Positions 1-8,015 of a stretch of 64,000 nucleotides of DNA are shown in pieces. The first letter of the stretch is position 1. Each line of letters begins with the position of its first letter. Source of the stretch: Streptomyces polyasparticus (GTDB taxonomy: Bacteria > Actinomycetota > Actinomycetes > Streptomycetales > Streptomycetaceae); the NCBI RefSeq assembly GCF_014493765.1, contig NZ_JACTVJ010000002.1:124001-188000 (forward strand), read 5' to 3'. A program made the position numbers and the translations under genes. The notes beneath the pieces were generated by a model. That model did no database searches, was not told the DNA's origin, and was given only the letters and a program-made list of their open reading frames with translations.

Positions 1-108
1 CGCGGGGGTGCACCGGCGCGCTTCCCATGTGCTCCACCGGCCCCAACTGCCTTGCCACGCACCGCTGTTCACCTGCCATCCGATCCGGTTCTGCAGTTGA
101 GCGCAGCC

Positions 109-152
109 GTTCATATCCTTCCGCGCGCGCGTACACCCCGGGTTCACCGAAG
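109..152 (+). promoter_or_regulatory. Candidate PHO boxes upstream of pstS
   Basis: Streptomyces PhoP binds 11-bp direct repeats resembling GTTCACCNNCC. Here GTACACCCCGG (131-141) is followed directly by GTTCACCGAAG (142-152), and GTTCATATCCT (109-119) lies in the same 11-bp phase two units upstream with a degenerate unit between. A further consensus-like GTTCACCTGCC sits at 67-77, out of phase. The array ends about 100 bp before the pstS start, a normal place for phosphate control. The repeat match is seen in the sequence; PhoP binding is inferred. Confidence 0.6.
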
Positions 153-252
153 AGGACTTCCATCCTTGGTGTCCTGACCGCGAGCCCACCCCCACAGGGG
201 CGCCGGTCCACGCCGCCGGGCACCGACCCGGCCGACGCGAGGGTCGTCAGTC

Positions 253-1236
253 GTGAACACTTCCACTTCGTTGCGCCGGGCAAAGGCTCCACTGGCCCTC
301 ACCGCTGCTGTGATCCTCGCCGCGAGCGCCTGCGGCGGTGACGGCGGGAACAGCGGTGACAACGGCTCCGGCGGCGGCGATCAGCTGTCGGGCTCGGTGA
401 AGATCGACGGTTCCAGCACCGTCGCCCCGCTGACCAGTGCCGCCTCGGAGTTCTACGCCGAGGAGCAGCCCAAGGTGAAGGTCACCGTGGGTACTTCGGG
501 CACCGGCGGCGGTTTCAAGAAGTTCTGCGTCGGCGAGACCGACATCTCCGACGCCTCCCGTCCGATCAAGGACGAGGAGATCAAGACCTGCGAGGAGAAC
601 GGCGTCACGTACGAGCAGTTCGCCGTCGCCAACGACGCGCTGAGCGTCGTGGTCCACAAGGACAACGACTGGGTGGACTGCCTGACCACCGACCAGCTGA
701 AGAAGATCTGGGAGCCGGACTCCAAGGTCAAGAGCTGGAAGGAGGTCGACCCGAAGTTCCCCGACGAGCCGCTGAAGCTGTTCGGCCCCGGCACCGACTC
801 GGGCACCTTCGACTACTTCACCGACGAGATCAACGGTGAGGAGGGCGCGTCGCGTACCGACTACAGCGCGAGCGAGGACGACAACGTGCTCGTCACCGGC
901 GTGTCCGGATCCAAGGGCGGCCTGGGCTACTTCGGCTTCTCGTACTACGAGGAGAACAAGGACAAGCTGAAGCTGCTCGACGTCGACGGCGGCGAGGGCT
1001 GTGTGAAGCCGAGCGTGGCGACGACGCAGGACGGCTCGTACAAGCCGCTGGGCCGGCAGCTGTTCATCTATCCCTCGGCCAAGTCGCTGAAGCGGCCCGA
1101 GGTGGTCGACTTCGTCGAGTTCTACGTCGAGAACCACAAGGAGATCGCCGAGGACGCCCAGTTCATCCCCCTCAACGACAAGCAGGAGGAGGAACTGAAG
1201 GCAGCCCTGGACAAGCTGAAGGCAGCCTCCAAGTGA
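253..1236 (+). CDS. pstS: Phosphate ABC transporter substrate-binding lipoprotein PstS
   Basis: Periplasmic-type phosphate-binding protein of the high-affinity Pst importer, 327 aa from a GTG start. The N-terminus has a basic n-region, a hydrophobic stretch and a lipobox LAASAC with the lipidated Cys at residue 27. The mature protein has the PstS/SphX signatures DGSSTVAPLT, GTSGTGGGF and GPGTDSGTFDYF that build the phosphate cleft. It resembles the compact SphX/Bacillus-type PstS rather than the longer PstS I associate with the main Streptomyces pst operon, so it may belong to a second Pst system. Its stop overlaps the pstC start (GTGA), pointing to translational coupling. Candidate PHO boxes lie upstream. 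Confidence 0.94.
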   Translation: MNTSTSLRRAKAPLALTAAVILAASACGGDGGNSGDNGSGGGDQLSGSVKIDGSSTVAPLTSAASEFYAEEQPKVKVTVGTSGTGGGFKKFCVGETDISDASRPIKDEEIKTCEENGVTYEQFAVANDALSVVVHKDNDWVDCLTTDQLKKIWEPDSKVKSWKEVDPKFPDEPLKLFGPGTDSGTFDYFTDEINGEEGASRTDYSASEDDNVLVTGVSGSKGGLGYFGFSYYEENKDKLKLLDVDGGEGCVKPSVATTQDGSYKPLGRQLFIYPSAKSLKRPEVVDFVEFYVENHKEIAEDAQFIPLNDKQEEELKAALDKLKAASK

Positions 1237-2180
1237 GCACCTCCGCACCCAAGTCCGTCGCAGGGACCCCCAACCGGTCCCTGCGGCGGACTCGCCCGCG
1301 TTACGGCGAAGCCGTGATCAAGGGGCTGTTGATGGCGGCGGCCCTCGTGTCCGTGGCCACCACGGTGGGAATCGTCATCTCCCTCATCCCTCCGGCCGTG
1401 GACTTCTTCCGGCAGGTCAGCATCTCGGAGTTCCTCACCGGCACCGACTGGACGCCGCTGTTCTCCGACAAGAAGTTCGGTGTGCTGCCCCTGGTGGCGG
1501 CCACCTTCGTGATCACCGGCATCGCCCTGCTGATCGCCGTGCCCGTCGGTCTCGGCGCGGCGATCTACCTCAGCGAGTACGCCAGGCCGCGCGTACGCCA
1601 GCTGCTCAAGCCCAGCCTGGAGGTCCTCGCCGGGATCCCCACCGTGGTGTACGGCTTCTTCGCACTCGCCTTCATCACACCCCAGCTGCAGGACATCCTG
1701 CCGGAGGCCTGGGCCCTGGAAGTCCGCAGCGGTCTCGCCGCCGGTCTCGTGATGGGCGTCATGATCGTGCCGACGATCGCCTCGCTCACCGAGGACGCCC
1801 TGTCCGCCGTACCGCACGCGCTGCGCGAGGGCGCCTTCGCGCTCGGCTCCGGCAAGCGCACGGTCTCCGTGCGCGTCGTCGTCCCCGCCGCGCTGTCCGG
1901 CATCGTCGCCGCCTGCGTGCTCGGCATCTCACGGGCCGTCGGCGAAACCATGATCGTGCTGATCGCGGCGGGCGTGAGCACCGGACTGCGCTTCAACCCG
2001 TTCATGGAGATGGAGACCATGACCGCGTTCATCGCGCGCGCCGCGTCCGGTGACGTCCCGGTGGACTCCATCGAGTACAACACGATCTTCGCGGTGGGCG
2101 CGCTGCTCTTCCTGGCGACCTTCGTGATGAACCTGATCGCCATCCGGCTCGTCCGCAAGTACCGGGAGGTGTACGAATGA
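1233..2180 (+). CDS. pstC: Phosphate ABC transporter permease PstC
   Basis: Integral membrane permease subunit of the Pst importer, 315 aa. The GTG start overlaps the pstS stop by four bases. Residues 1-30 are a polar cytoplasmic N-terminus, followed by about six transmembrane segments; a large periplasmic loop after the first segment is typical of PstC. The EAA-like coupling region around ALREGAFALGSGKRTV contacts the ATPase. The conserved SRAVGETMIVLIAAG segment of PstC proteins is present. It should pair with PstA, whose start overlaps its stop (ATGA), so the operon is tightly coupled. Confidence 0.94.
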   Translation: MSTSAPKSVAGTPNRSLRRTRPRYGEAVIKGLLMAAALVSVATTVGIVISLIPPAVDFFRQVSISEFLTGTDWTPLFSDKKFGVLPLVAATFVITGIALLIAVPVGLGAAIYLSEYARPRVRQLLKPSLEVLAGIPTVVYGFFALAFITPQLQDILPEAWALEVRSGLAAGLVMGVMIVPTIASLTEDALSAVPHALREGAFALGSGKRTVSVRVVVPAALSGIVAACVLGISRAVGETMIVLIAAGVSTGLRFNPFMEMETMTAFIARAASGDVPVDSIEYNTIFAVGALLFLATFVMNLIAIRLVRKYREVYE

Positions 2181-3082
2181 CCGCCCCCGTCAAGGAAGTC
2201 GGGGCCCCGGCACCGGGCCGGCCGATGCTCGCCGGGCCGCGCTGGCGCCCCGGCGAGAGCCTCTTCCGCTGGCTGCTGCTCGCCTGCCTCTCCGTCGGCA
2301 TCGTCTTCCTGATCGCACTGCTCGCCTACGTGGTCGGCGAGGCCTGGCCGCGGCTGGACTCCCGGCTGTGGAACAACTTCCCCTCCATCCGCCGCCCCGA
2401 GAACGCCGGCGCCCAGTCCGCGATCTTCGGCACGATCTGGGTGATCTCCTTCACCGCGCTGTTCTGTCTGCCCACCGGCATCATGGCGGCGATCTACCTG
2501 GAGGAGTACGCCGATCAGGAGCGCTGGTACAACCGGCTGATCGAGCTGAACATCCAGAACCTCGCCGCGGTGCCCTCGATCATCTACGGCATCCTCGGAC
2601 TCGGTCTGCTCGCCCGCCAACTCGCCCTCGGCACCACGGTCCTGACCGCGGCCCTGACGCTCTCCCTGCTCGTTCTGCCCGTGGTGATCATCGCGTCCCG
2701 CGAGGCGATCCGTGCCGTACCGCAGTCGATCCGGCACGCTTCGCTCGCCCTCGGCGCGACCCAGTGGCAGACCGTCTGGCGCCAGGTCCTGCCCGCCGCC
2801 GTACCGGGCATGGCCACCGGGTCGATCCTCGCGCTGTCCCGCGCGATCGGCGAGGCGGCGCCCGTCATCATGCTCGGCGCGGTCACCTTCGTCATGTTCA
2901 ACCCCGAAGGCCTGGACAGCTCGTACACCGTGCTCCCGGTCCAGATCTACAACTGGATCAGCCAGTCCCGCACCGAGTTCCACCACCTGGCCGCAGCGGC
3001 CATCCTGCTGCTGCTCGTGATCCTGCTCGTGATGAACGCGGCCGCGATCTGGCTCCGCAACCGCTACGCCCGCAGGTGGTGA
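2177..3082 (+). CDS. pstA: Phosphate ABC transporter permease PstA
   Basis: Second membrane permease of the Pst importer, 301 aa, overlapping pstC by ATGA. About six hydrophobic segments follow a Pro-rich cytoplasmic N-terminus. Family signatures include IYLEEYAD, the [13 protein letters not shown]-like stretch at roughly residues 130-150, the coupling segment around [16 protein letters not shown], and [17 protein letters not shown]. The next gene, pstB, starts four bases after the stop. Length and order match standard pstSCAB operons. Confidence 0.94.
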   Translation: MTAPVKEVGAPAPGRPMLAGPRWRPGESLFRWLLLACLSVGIVFLIALLAYVVGEAWPRLDSRLWNNFPSIRRPENAGAQSAIFGTIWVISFTALFCLPTGIMAAIYLEEYADQERWYNRLIELNIQNLAAVPSIIYGILGLGLLARQLALGTTVLTAALTLSLLVLPVVIIASREAIRAVPQSIRHASLALGATQWQTVWRQVLPAAVPGMATGSILALSRAIGEAAPVIMLGAVTFVMFNPEGLDSSYTVLPVQIYNWISQSRTEFHHLAAAAILLLLVILLVMNAAAIWLRNRYARRW

Positions 3083-3086
3083 TCCC

Positions 3087-4001
3087 ATGAGCGATCCGAC
3101 CAGCCGCCCCGACGCCCACCTTCCCGCCCAGCAGAGGACCGACATGAGCGCACCCGGCGCACCCTCCGAGGCCCCCGGCGGAATCAAGAGCCCCCAGGTG
3201 TCCTTCCGCAGCGCACCGTCGCTGGAAGCCCCGGTCTTCGAGGTCGGGAGCCTCTCCGTCTACTACGGCAGCCACGAAGCGGTGCGCGATGTGAACCTGA
3301 CCGTCGGGCACCGGCAGATCACCGCGCTGATCGGACCGTCGGGCTGCGGCAAGTCGACCGTCCTGCGCTGCTTCAACCGCATGAACGACCTCATCCCCAC
3401 GGCCCGCGTGGTCGGCAAGATCCGCTACCACGACGAGGATCTGTACGGCCGCGAGGTCGACCCGATCGAGGTCCGCCGGCGCATCGGGATGGTCTTCCAG
3501 AAGCCCAACCCGTTCCCCAAGTCCATCTACGACAACATCGCGTACGGGCCCCGCGTCGGCGGCTTCAAGGGCAACCTCGACGACCTGGTCGAGGAGACCC
3601 TCACGCACGCCGCCCTGTGGGACGAGGTCAAGGACAAGCTCAAGTCCTCCGCGCTCGCCCTGTCCGGCGGGCAGCAGCAGCGCCTGTGCATCGCCCGCAC
3701 CATCGCGGTGAAGCCCGAGGTGGTCCTGATGGACGAGCCCTGCTCGGCCCTCGACCCGATCGCCACGGCGAAGATCGAGGACCTCATGGAGAAGCTGGCC
3801 GAGGAGTTCACGATCGTCATCGTCACGCACAACATGCAGCAGGCGGCCCGCGTCTCGCACCGCACCGCCTTCTTCACCGCGGACGTCGACGACAAGGGCG
3901 AACGCCACGGCCGGCTCGTCGAGTACGACGAGACCGAGCGGATCTTCTCCAACCCGTCCGACCGTCGTACGGAGGACTACATCTCGGGCCGCTTCGGCTG
4001 A
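3087..4001 (+). CDS. pstB: Phosphate ABC transporter ATP-binding protein PstB
   Basis: ATPase of the Pst importer. It carries Walker [10 protein letters not shown], a Q-loop at VFQKPNPFP, the ABC signature LSGGQQQR, Walker [14 protein letters not shown] and the H-loop VTHNMQQ. From this ATG it is 304 aa, about 45 residues longer than usual PstB; an in-frame ATG at 3144 would give a 285-aa protein, so the start is uncertain. The ATG at 3087 sits four bases after the pstA stop. Phrases such as [17 protein letters not shown] differ from the PstB I associate with the main actinobacterial operon, again hinting at a second Pst system. No phoU follows. Confidence 0.93.
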   Translation: MSDPTSRPDAHLPAQQRTDMSAPGAPSEAPGGIKSPQVSFRSAPSLEAPVFEVGSLSVYYGSHEAVRDVNLTVGHRQITALIGPSGCGKSTVLRCFNRMNDLIPTARVVGKIRYHDEDLYGREVDPIEVRRRIGMVFQKPNPFPKSIYDNIAYGPRVGGFKGNLDDLVEETLTHAALWDEVKDKLKSSALALSGGQQQRLCIARTIAVKPEVVLMDEPCSALDPIATAKIEDLMEKLAEEFTIVIVTHNMQQAARVSHRTAFFTADVDDKGERHGRLVEYDETERIFSNPSDRRTEDYISGRFG

Positions 4002-4076
4002 GGCCCCCGTTGCCGCCGTCGAGGCACAACTCCCGCACACAGCACGGTACGTGGCCCGTCCGAAGGAGGACCACGC

Positions 4077-4784
4077 GTGACCCACGATGAGAACGGACGG
4101 GACGGCGTCCGGCCGCCCGACCTCCTGCTCTCCGACCCGGACGCCGACCTGGCCGCCGCGGCCGCCGCCCGCTTCGAGGCGGCCGGAGTGACCACCGTCG
4201 TCTGCCACGACGGCGCCGAGGCCCTGCTCCAGGCCGGCGCCCGCAGGCCCGCCGCCCTGCTGCTCGGTGCCCCGCTGCCGGTGGTGGACTGCGCGCGGGT
4301 CACGGAGCTGGTCGCCCGGCTGCACCCTGTGCCGGTCGTGGTCGCCGCCGGCGCGGACGGCACGGCGGAGGCCACGGCGGCGCTGGATGCGGGGGCGGTG
4401 GCCTATGTGGCCCGCCCGTACCGCATCGAGGAGATCGTGCCGCTGCTGCCCCGGGGCCGCGCGCCCGTGCCCGTGCCGCTCGTGGTCGGCGACATCGAGC
4501 TGGACCCGGTGGGCTTTCACGTCCATGTACGCGGGCGCCAACTGAAGCTGCCCGTACGGGAGTTCATGGTGCTCCGCTACCTCATGGAGCACGTCGGCCG
4601 GGTGGTGCCGCGCGCGGAACTGAGCCGCGCCCTGTGGGGCACGGACACCCTGGACAGCAATACGCTCACCGTCCATGTCCGCCGCGTCCGCAACAAACTG
4701 CGCCAGGACGGCGGCAGTTCCTGCACGATCGACGCGATACGGGGGATGGGGTACCGGCTCGAGGCGGCGCGGGTGAGCCGGTGA
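4077..4784 (+). CDS. Atypical OmpR/PhoB-family response regulator with degenerate receiver
   Basis: A 235-aa two-domain regulator: receiver-like residues 15-120 and a winged-helix DNA-binding domain about 138-231 (VREFMVLRYLMEHVGRVVPR, then SNTLTVHVRRVRNKLR and IRGMGYRLE). The receiver aligns with PhoB, but the phosphoacceptor Asp is Gly64 (LLLGAPLP in place of LLLDxxLP), the Thr/Ser is Ala, and the switch Lys is Arg113 (VARPY). Phosphorylation by a histidine kinase is therefore unlikely. The GTG start follows an AAGGAGGA ribosome site by 7 bases. It lies 75 bp after pstB with no terminator visible between them, and no kinase gene is nearby. It may be a phosphorylation-independent regulator of the pst locus. 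Confidence 0.87.
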   Translation: MTHDENGRDGVRPPDLLLSDPDADLAAAAAARFEAAGVTTVVCHDGAEALLQAGARRPAALLLGAPLPVVDCARVTELVARLHPVPVVVAAGADGTAEATAALDAGAVAYVARPYRIEEIVPLLPRGRAPVPVPLVVGDIELDPVGFHVHVRGRQLKLPVREFMVLRYLMEHVGRVVPRAELSRALWGTDTLDSNTLTVHVRRVRNKLRQDGGSSCTIDAIRGMGYRLEAARVSR

Positions 4785-4805
4785 CCATCGGTGTCGGAAC
4801 GGCGG

Positions 4806-6035
4806 TCAGCGCTCCTCGCGCAGGCCCCACGGGGAGCCGTATGCGGTGAGGAGGTCGAGGAACGGCCGGGGTGCGAGGGCCTCGGGGCCGAGGACGCCGG
4901 AGCTCTTCCAGACGCCGGTGGCGATCAGTTCGAGGGCGACGACCGGGTTGACGGCGGTCTGCCAGACCACGGCCTGGGAGCCGTACTCGCGCATCGACCA
5001 CTCGTTGTCGACCACGTGGTACAGGTACACCTCCCGTGCGGCCCCGTCCTTGGTGCCCTTGACCCAAGTGCCCGCGCAGGTCTTGCCCTTCATACGGTCG
5101 CCCAGCGTCGCCGGGTCGGGCAGGCAGGCGGCGACGACATCGCGAGGGGAGACCTCGACCTTGCGGCCGTCCGGACCGGGGACGGCGACCTTCGTGGTGG
5201 AGTCGAGGCCCAGCTCGTGCAGGGTCTTCAGCTTGGCGATGAAGTCGTCGCCGAGCCCGTACTTGAACGTCACGCGGCGCGCGTCCACCCAGCGGGGGAT
5301 GAGGAGCACCTCCTCGTGCTCCACGTTCACGCACTCCACCGGGCCGATGCCCTCGGGGAACTCGAAGACCTCCGGCTCGCTGAACGGCGCGGTCGTGAAC
5401 CAGCCGCGGTCCTTCTCGTAGACGACCGGCGGGTTGAGGCACTCCTCGATCGTGGTCCAGATGGAGAAGGACGGGGCGAAGTCGTAGCCCTCGACGGTGA
5501 GGTTCGCGCCGTCGCGTACGCCGATCTCCTCGATCTCGTCGAAGAGTTCATCGGCCGCGTACCGGGCGAAGACGTCGGAGAGACCCGGCTCCACACCCAT
5601 GCCGCACAGGGCGAGGCGCCCCGCGGCCTCCCATTCGGCGGCCTTCGCGAACTGCTCGTCGCCGAGCTTCACTCCGCAGTTCTCGTACGGTGCCGTGGCG
5701 TGCGGCGCGGAGAGCGACATCGCCATGTCGAGGTAGTGCGTGCCGGCGGCGAGCGCGGCGTCGAACAGGGGCATCACGAAGCGCGGGTCGGTGGCGTTCA
5801 GGAGGACGTCGCAGTGCTCCTCCGTCAGGGCCCGGCGGACGGCCTCCTGGTCGGAGGCGTCCAGGCGGAAGGCGCTGAACCGGGCTTGCTGCTCCTCGCC
5901 GAGCGCGGCGACGGCCGCTTCGGCGCGGGACAGGTCGTAGTCCGCCACCACCATGTGCGTCAGGAAGTCGCGCCGGGCCGCGATACGGGTGACGGCGGTG
6001 CCCACGCCGCCCGCGCCCACGAGGAGTACACGCAT
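4806..6035 (-). CDS. Saccharopine dehydrogenase-family oxidoreductase
   Basis: A 409-aa NAD(P)-dependent reductase of the saccharopine dehydrogenase family. The Rossmann motif VGAGGVGTAV is at the extreme N-terminus, followed by VVADYD (adenine-ribose binding) and LNATDPRFVMPLFDAALAAG. The long C-terminal substrate domain matches the family, which includes saccharopine reductases, lysine-6-dehydrogenases and carboxynorspermidine-type enzymes; the substrate cannot be read here. The frame stays open upstream, but ATG 6035 places the Rossmann strand at residue 2 as expected. It converges with the pst regulator (21 bp gap) and diverges from a TetR gene that may control it. Confidence 0.85.
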   Translation of the reverse strand: MRVLLVGAGGVGTAVTRIAARRDFLTHMVVADYDLSRAEAAVAALGEEQQARFSAFRLDASDQEAVRRALTEEHCDVLLNATDPRFVMPLFDAALAAGTHYLDMAMSLSAPHATAPYENCGVKLGDEQFAKAAEWEAAGRLALCGMGVEPGLSDVFARYAADELFDEIEEIGVRDGANLTVEGYDFAPSFSIWTTIEECLNPPVVYEKDRGWFTTAPFSEPEVFEFPEGIGPVECVNVEHEEVLLIPRWVDARRVTFKYGLGDDFIAKLKTLHELGLDSTTKVAVPGPDGRKVEVSPRDVVAACLPDPATLGDRMKGKTCAGTWVKGTKDGAAREVYLYHVVDNEWSMREYGSQAVVWQTAVNPVVALELIATGVWKSSGVLGPEALAPRPFLDLLTAYGSPWGLREER

Positions 6036-6061
6036 GACCTTGCCTCTCGACGAAAGCTCCC

Positions 6062-6103
6062 TCCGGACGGTCGCCCGGAGGGTCCGGACCGTTCGCCCGG
6101 GGG
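6062..6103. promoter_or_regulatory. Two 21-bp direct repeats in the reductase/TetR intergenic region
   Basis: TCCGGACGGTCGCCCGGAGGG (6062-6082) is immediately followed by a 17/21-identical copy (6083-6103). Two units spaced by two helical turns lie just upstream of the reductase start, between it and the divergent TetR gene. They could be operator sites for that regulator. Only the repeat is observed; function is inferred. Confidence 0.35.
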
Positions 6104-6183
6104 TGAGCCGATGCAACGGCATGGAGTGGCTTAATGTCTACGGCGTTGGCATAAGGGCCCGTGTCCCCGGAAGGTGCTGCTCG

Positions 6184-6900
6184 ATGGCGAAGAAGGTGGT
6201 TCCCGAGGCGGAACGGCGCAGGCGGCGCCCGACCCGCCAGGGGCAGGTGCTCTCGGAGGCGCTGATCGTCGAGACGGCGCTGCGGATGCTGCACGAGCAC
6301 GGGAGCGCGGGCCTGACCGCGCGGCGTCTGGGCGCGGCGCTCGGTACCGATCCCAGCACCGTGTACCGGTACTTCGCCGGGCTCGACGGGCTGACGCGGG
6401 CGATCGGCGAGGAGCTGATGGGGCGGGCCCTGGACACGTGGCGGGCGACGGGGGAGTGGCGTGCGGATCTGCGCGCCCTGGGTCTGGCGATCCACGCCTC
6501 GTATCTCGCGCATCCGCAGGCTGCGGTGCTCACGGCGAGCCGGGTCACCGGGCGGCCGCGCGAGATCGAGGTGGACGAGACGATCCTCGGGATCCTGCGC
6601 GGCGCGGGCTTTCCGGACGTCGACGCGGTGGCGGTCTACCACGCGTTCATCGACCTGGCGCTGGCGTTCGCGGCGCTGGACGCGGGGGCGCTGGCGCTGA
6701 AGGACGAGGCGCGGGAGCGGGACGAGCGGATGTGGAACTCGACGTATGCGCGGCTGCCCGCCGCGACCCATCCGCATATCGCCGCCACGGCGCGGCTGTT
6801 GGCGGAGCGCATGAACCGCAGCGCGTACCCGACGGTCCTGGAGACGCTCCTGGACGGGGCGGCGGAGCGGCTGGTGGGGGCGGGGCGGCTGGGTGGCTGA
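6184..6900 (+). CDS. TetR-family transcriptional regulator
   Basis: A 238-aa TetR-type repressor. The N-terminal helix-turn-helix is clear: ALIVETALRMLHEHGSAGLT, then ARRLGAALGTDPSTVYRYFAG (roughly residues 20-66). A C-terminal ligand-binding domain of the TetR_C type follows, with helices ending in ERDERMWNSTYARLP. The start is ATG 6184 behind GGAAGG; upstream codons in frame look non-coding. It is divergent from the saccharopine-dehydrogenase-like gene, the usual arrangement for a regulator and its target. Its last codons and stop lie inside a GC-rich inverted-repeat region. Confidence 0.9.
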   Translation: MAKKVVPEAERRRRRPTRQGQVLSEALIVETALRMLHEHGSAGLTARRLGAALGTDPSTVYRYFAGLDGLTRAIGEELMGRALDTWRATGEWRADLRALGLAIHASYLAHPQAAVLTASRVTGRPREIEVDETILGILRGAGFPDVDAVAVYHAFIDLALAFAALDAGALALKDEARERDERMWNSTYARLPAATHPHIAATARLLAERMNRSAYPTVLETLLDGAAERLVGAGRLGG

Positions 6901-7095
6901 GCCACTGGGCCGCCCGGTCGCCCAGCCGTGGTCCGGGGGTGGGCGAGTGGCTGAGCCACTTTGCCACCCAGCCGCCCAGTCGCGGACCGTGAGGTGGGCG
7001 AGTGGCTCAGCCACTTTGCCACTCGGCCACCGTGTGGCCCACTGGCTCAGCCACTCGCCCACTCGCCCACTCACCCACCCAGCCGCTCAGCCACC
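6884..7095. repeat. Cluster of GAGTGGCTGAGCCACT-like inverted repeats between convergent genes
   Basis: A near-palindrome (GAGTGGCTGAGCCACT and variants with CTCAG) occurs at about 6890, 6945, 6999 and 7041, partly followed by TTGCCAC. The element CGGCTGGGTGG(C/G)TGAG at the TetR 3' end (+) is repeated on the minus strand at the hydrolase 3' end, so both convergent genes end with a Leu-Gly-Gly-stop encoded by the repeat. The stacked hairpins would work as a bidirectional terminator. The repeats are observed; the termination role is inferred. Confidence 0.7.
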
Positions 7096-7943
7096 ACCCC
7101 CGCCGGCTCGCCCATCAAGATCGTGTAGTGGTTGCAGTCCGGGACCTGCTCCACGGCGAGGTGCGCCGCCCCGTCGCCCGCGAACCGCCCTACCAGCGGC
7201 TCCGGCAGCATCCCGGGCGCGGTGTCGAACAGCCCGCGCGGCGCGTACAGGAGCCGGGCCGGCACCGACAGCTCGGCCAGGTTTTTCGCGAACTCCGCCT
7301 GCTCCGTGAGCAGTTCACGCCCGTCCGTACGCGCCGCCTCCTCCCGCGCCCGCGACCGCCGCGCACCCGCGGGCCCCATCAGGTCGTAGCGCACATACGC
7401 CTCGATGTCCTCGCTCCAGTACGGGCCGAGCGCCGGGTGCGCGCGGAAGAAGTCCACATACGCGGCATCGTCCGGATACGTCATCGCGAGCCGGGCGATC
7501 GCGGGACCCAGCGTCGCGTCGAGCACCGCGTCGGGGTCCGCTCCCTCGGGCACCGGCAGCGGAAGCCCGCCGTCGATCATGAGCAGCCGCGCGAACAGCT
7601 CCGGCCTGCGCACCGCCGCCCGCAGCGCCACATACGCCCCCATCGAGTGCCCGGCGAGCGCCACCTCGCCCCCGCCGCCCCAGTGTTCGGCCACCGCGCA
7701 GACATCGGCGGCGTGCTGCTCCATCCCGTACGGACCGGGCGTATCGGTGCTGCCGCCGCGTCCGCGCAGATCGACCGCGAACAGCGTCCAGTCCGCGGGC
7801 AGCGCCCGGGCCACCCCGCTGTACGACATCCCGGACGCGGTGATCCCGTGCACCGCCACGGCGACCTTCGGTCCCTCGCCGAAGCGCAGCACCCGCAGGG
7901 TGCCGCCGTCGACGGGAAGATCGAGCTCGGCCGGCTTGTTCAT
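7071..7943 (-). CDS. Alpha/beta-fold hydrolase
   Basis: A 290-aa serine hydrolase of the alpha/beta fold. The oxyanion-side motif VHGITASG is at residues 31-38, the nucleophile elbow AGHSMGAY has Ser100, and the late His is in CNHYTILMG near the C-terminus. It has no signal peptide, so it is cytoplasmic. Substrate is not predictable; epoxide hydrolases, lactonases and esterases share these motifs. It lies 72 bp downstream of the secreted PHB-depolymerase-like gene on the same strand, so it may be the third gene of that operon and handle products of polymer hydrolysis. Confidence 0.86.
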   Translation of the reverse strand: MNKPAELDLPVDGGTLRVLRFGEGPKVAVAVHGITASGMSYSGVARALPADWTLFAVDLRGRGGSTDTPGPYGMEQHAADVCAVAEHWGGGGEVALAGHSMGAYVALRAAVRRPELFARLLMIDGGLPLPVPEGADPDAVLDATLGPAIARLAMTYPDDAAYVDFFRAHPALGPYWSEDIEAYVRYDLMGPAGARRSRAREEAARTDGRELLTEQAEFAKNLAELSVPARLLYAPRGLFDTAPGMLPEPLVGRFAGDGAAHLAVEQVPDCNHYTILMGEPAGVVAERLGG

Positions 7944-8015
7944 CGGTAACTCCCTTGTCGCAGTGAGCTTTTCCCGTAGCAGAGGCGTTCCAGGAGAGAT
8001 GTTCCCTCGCAGGCC

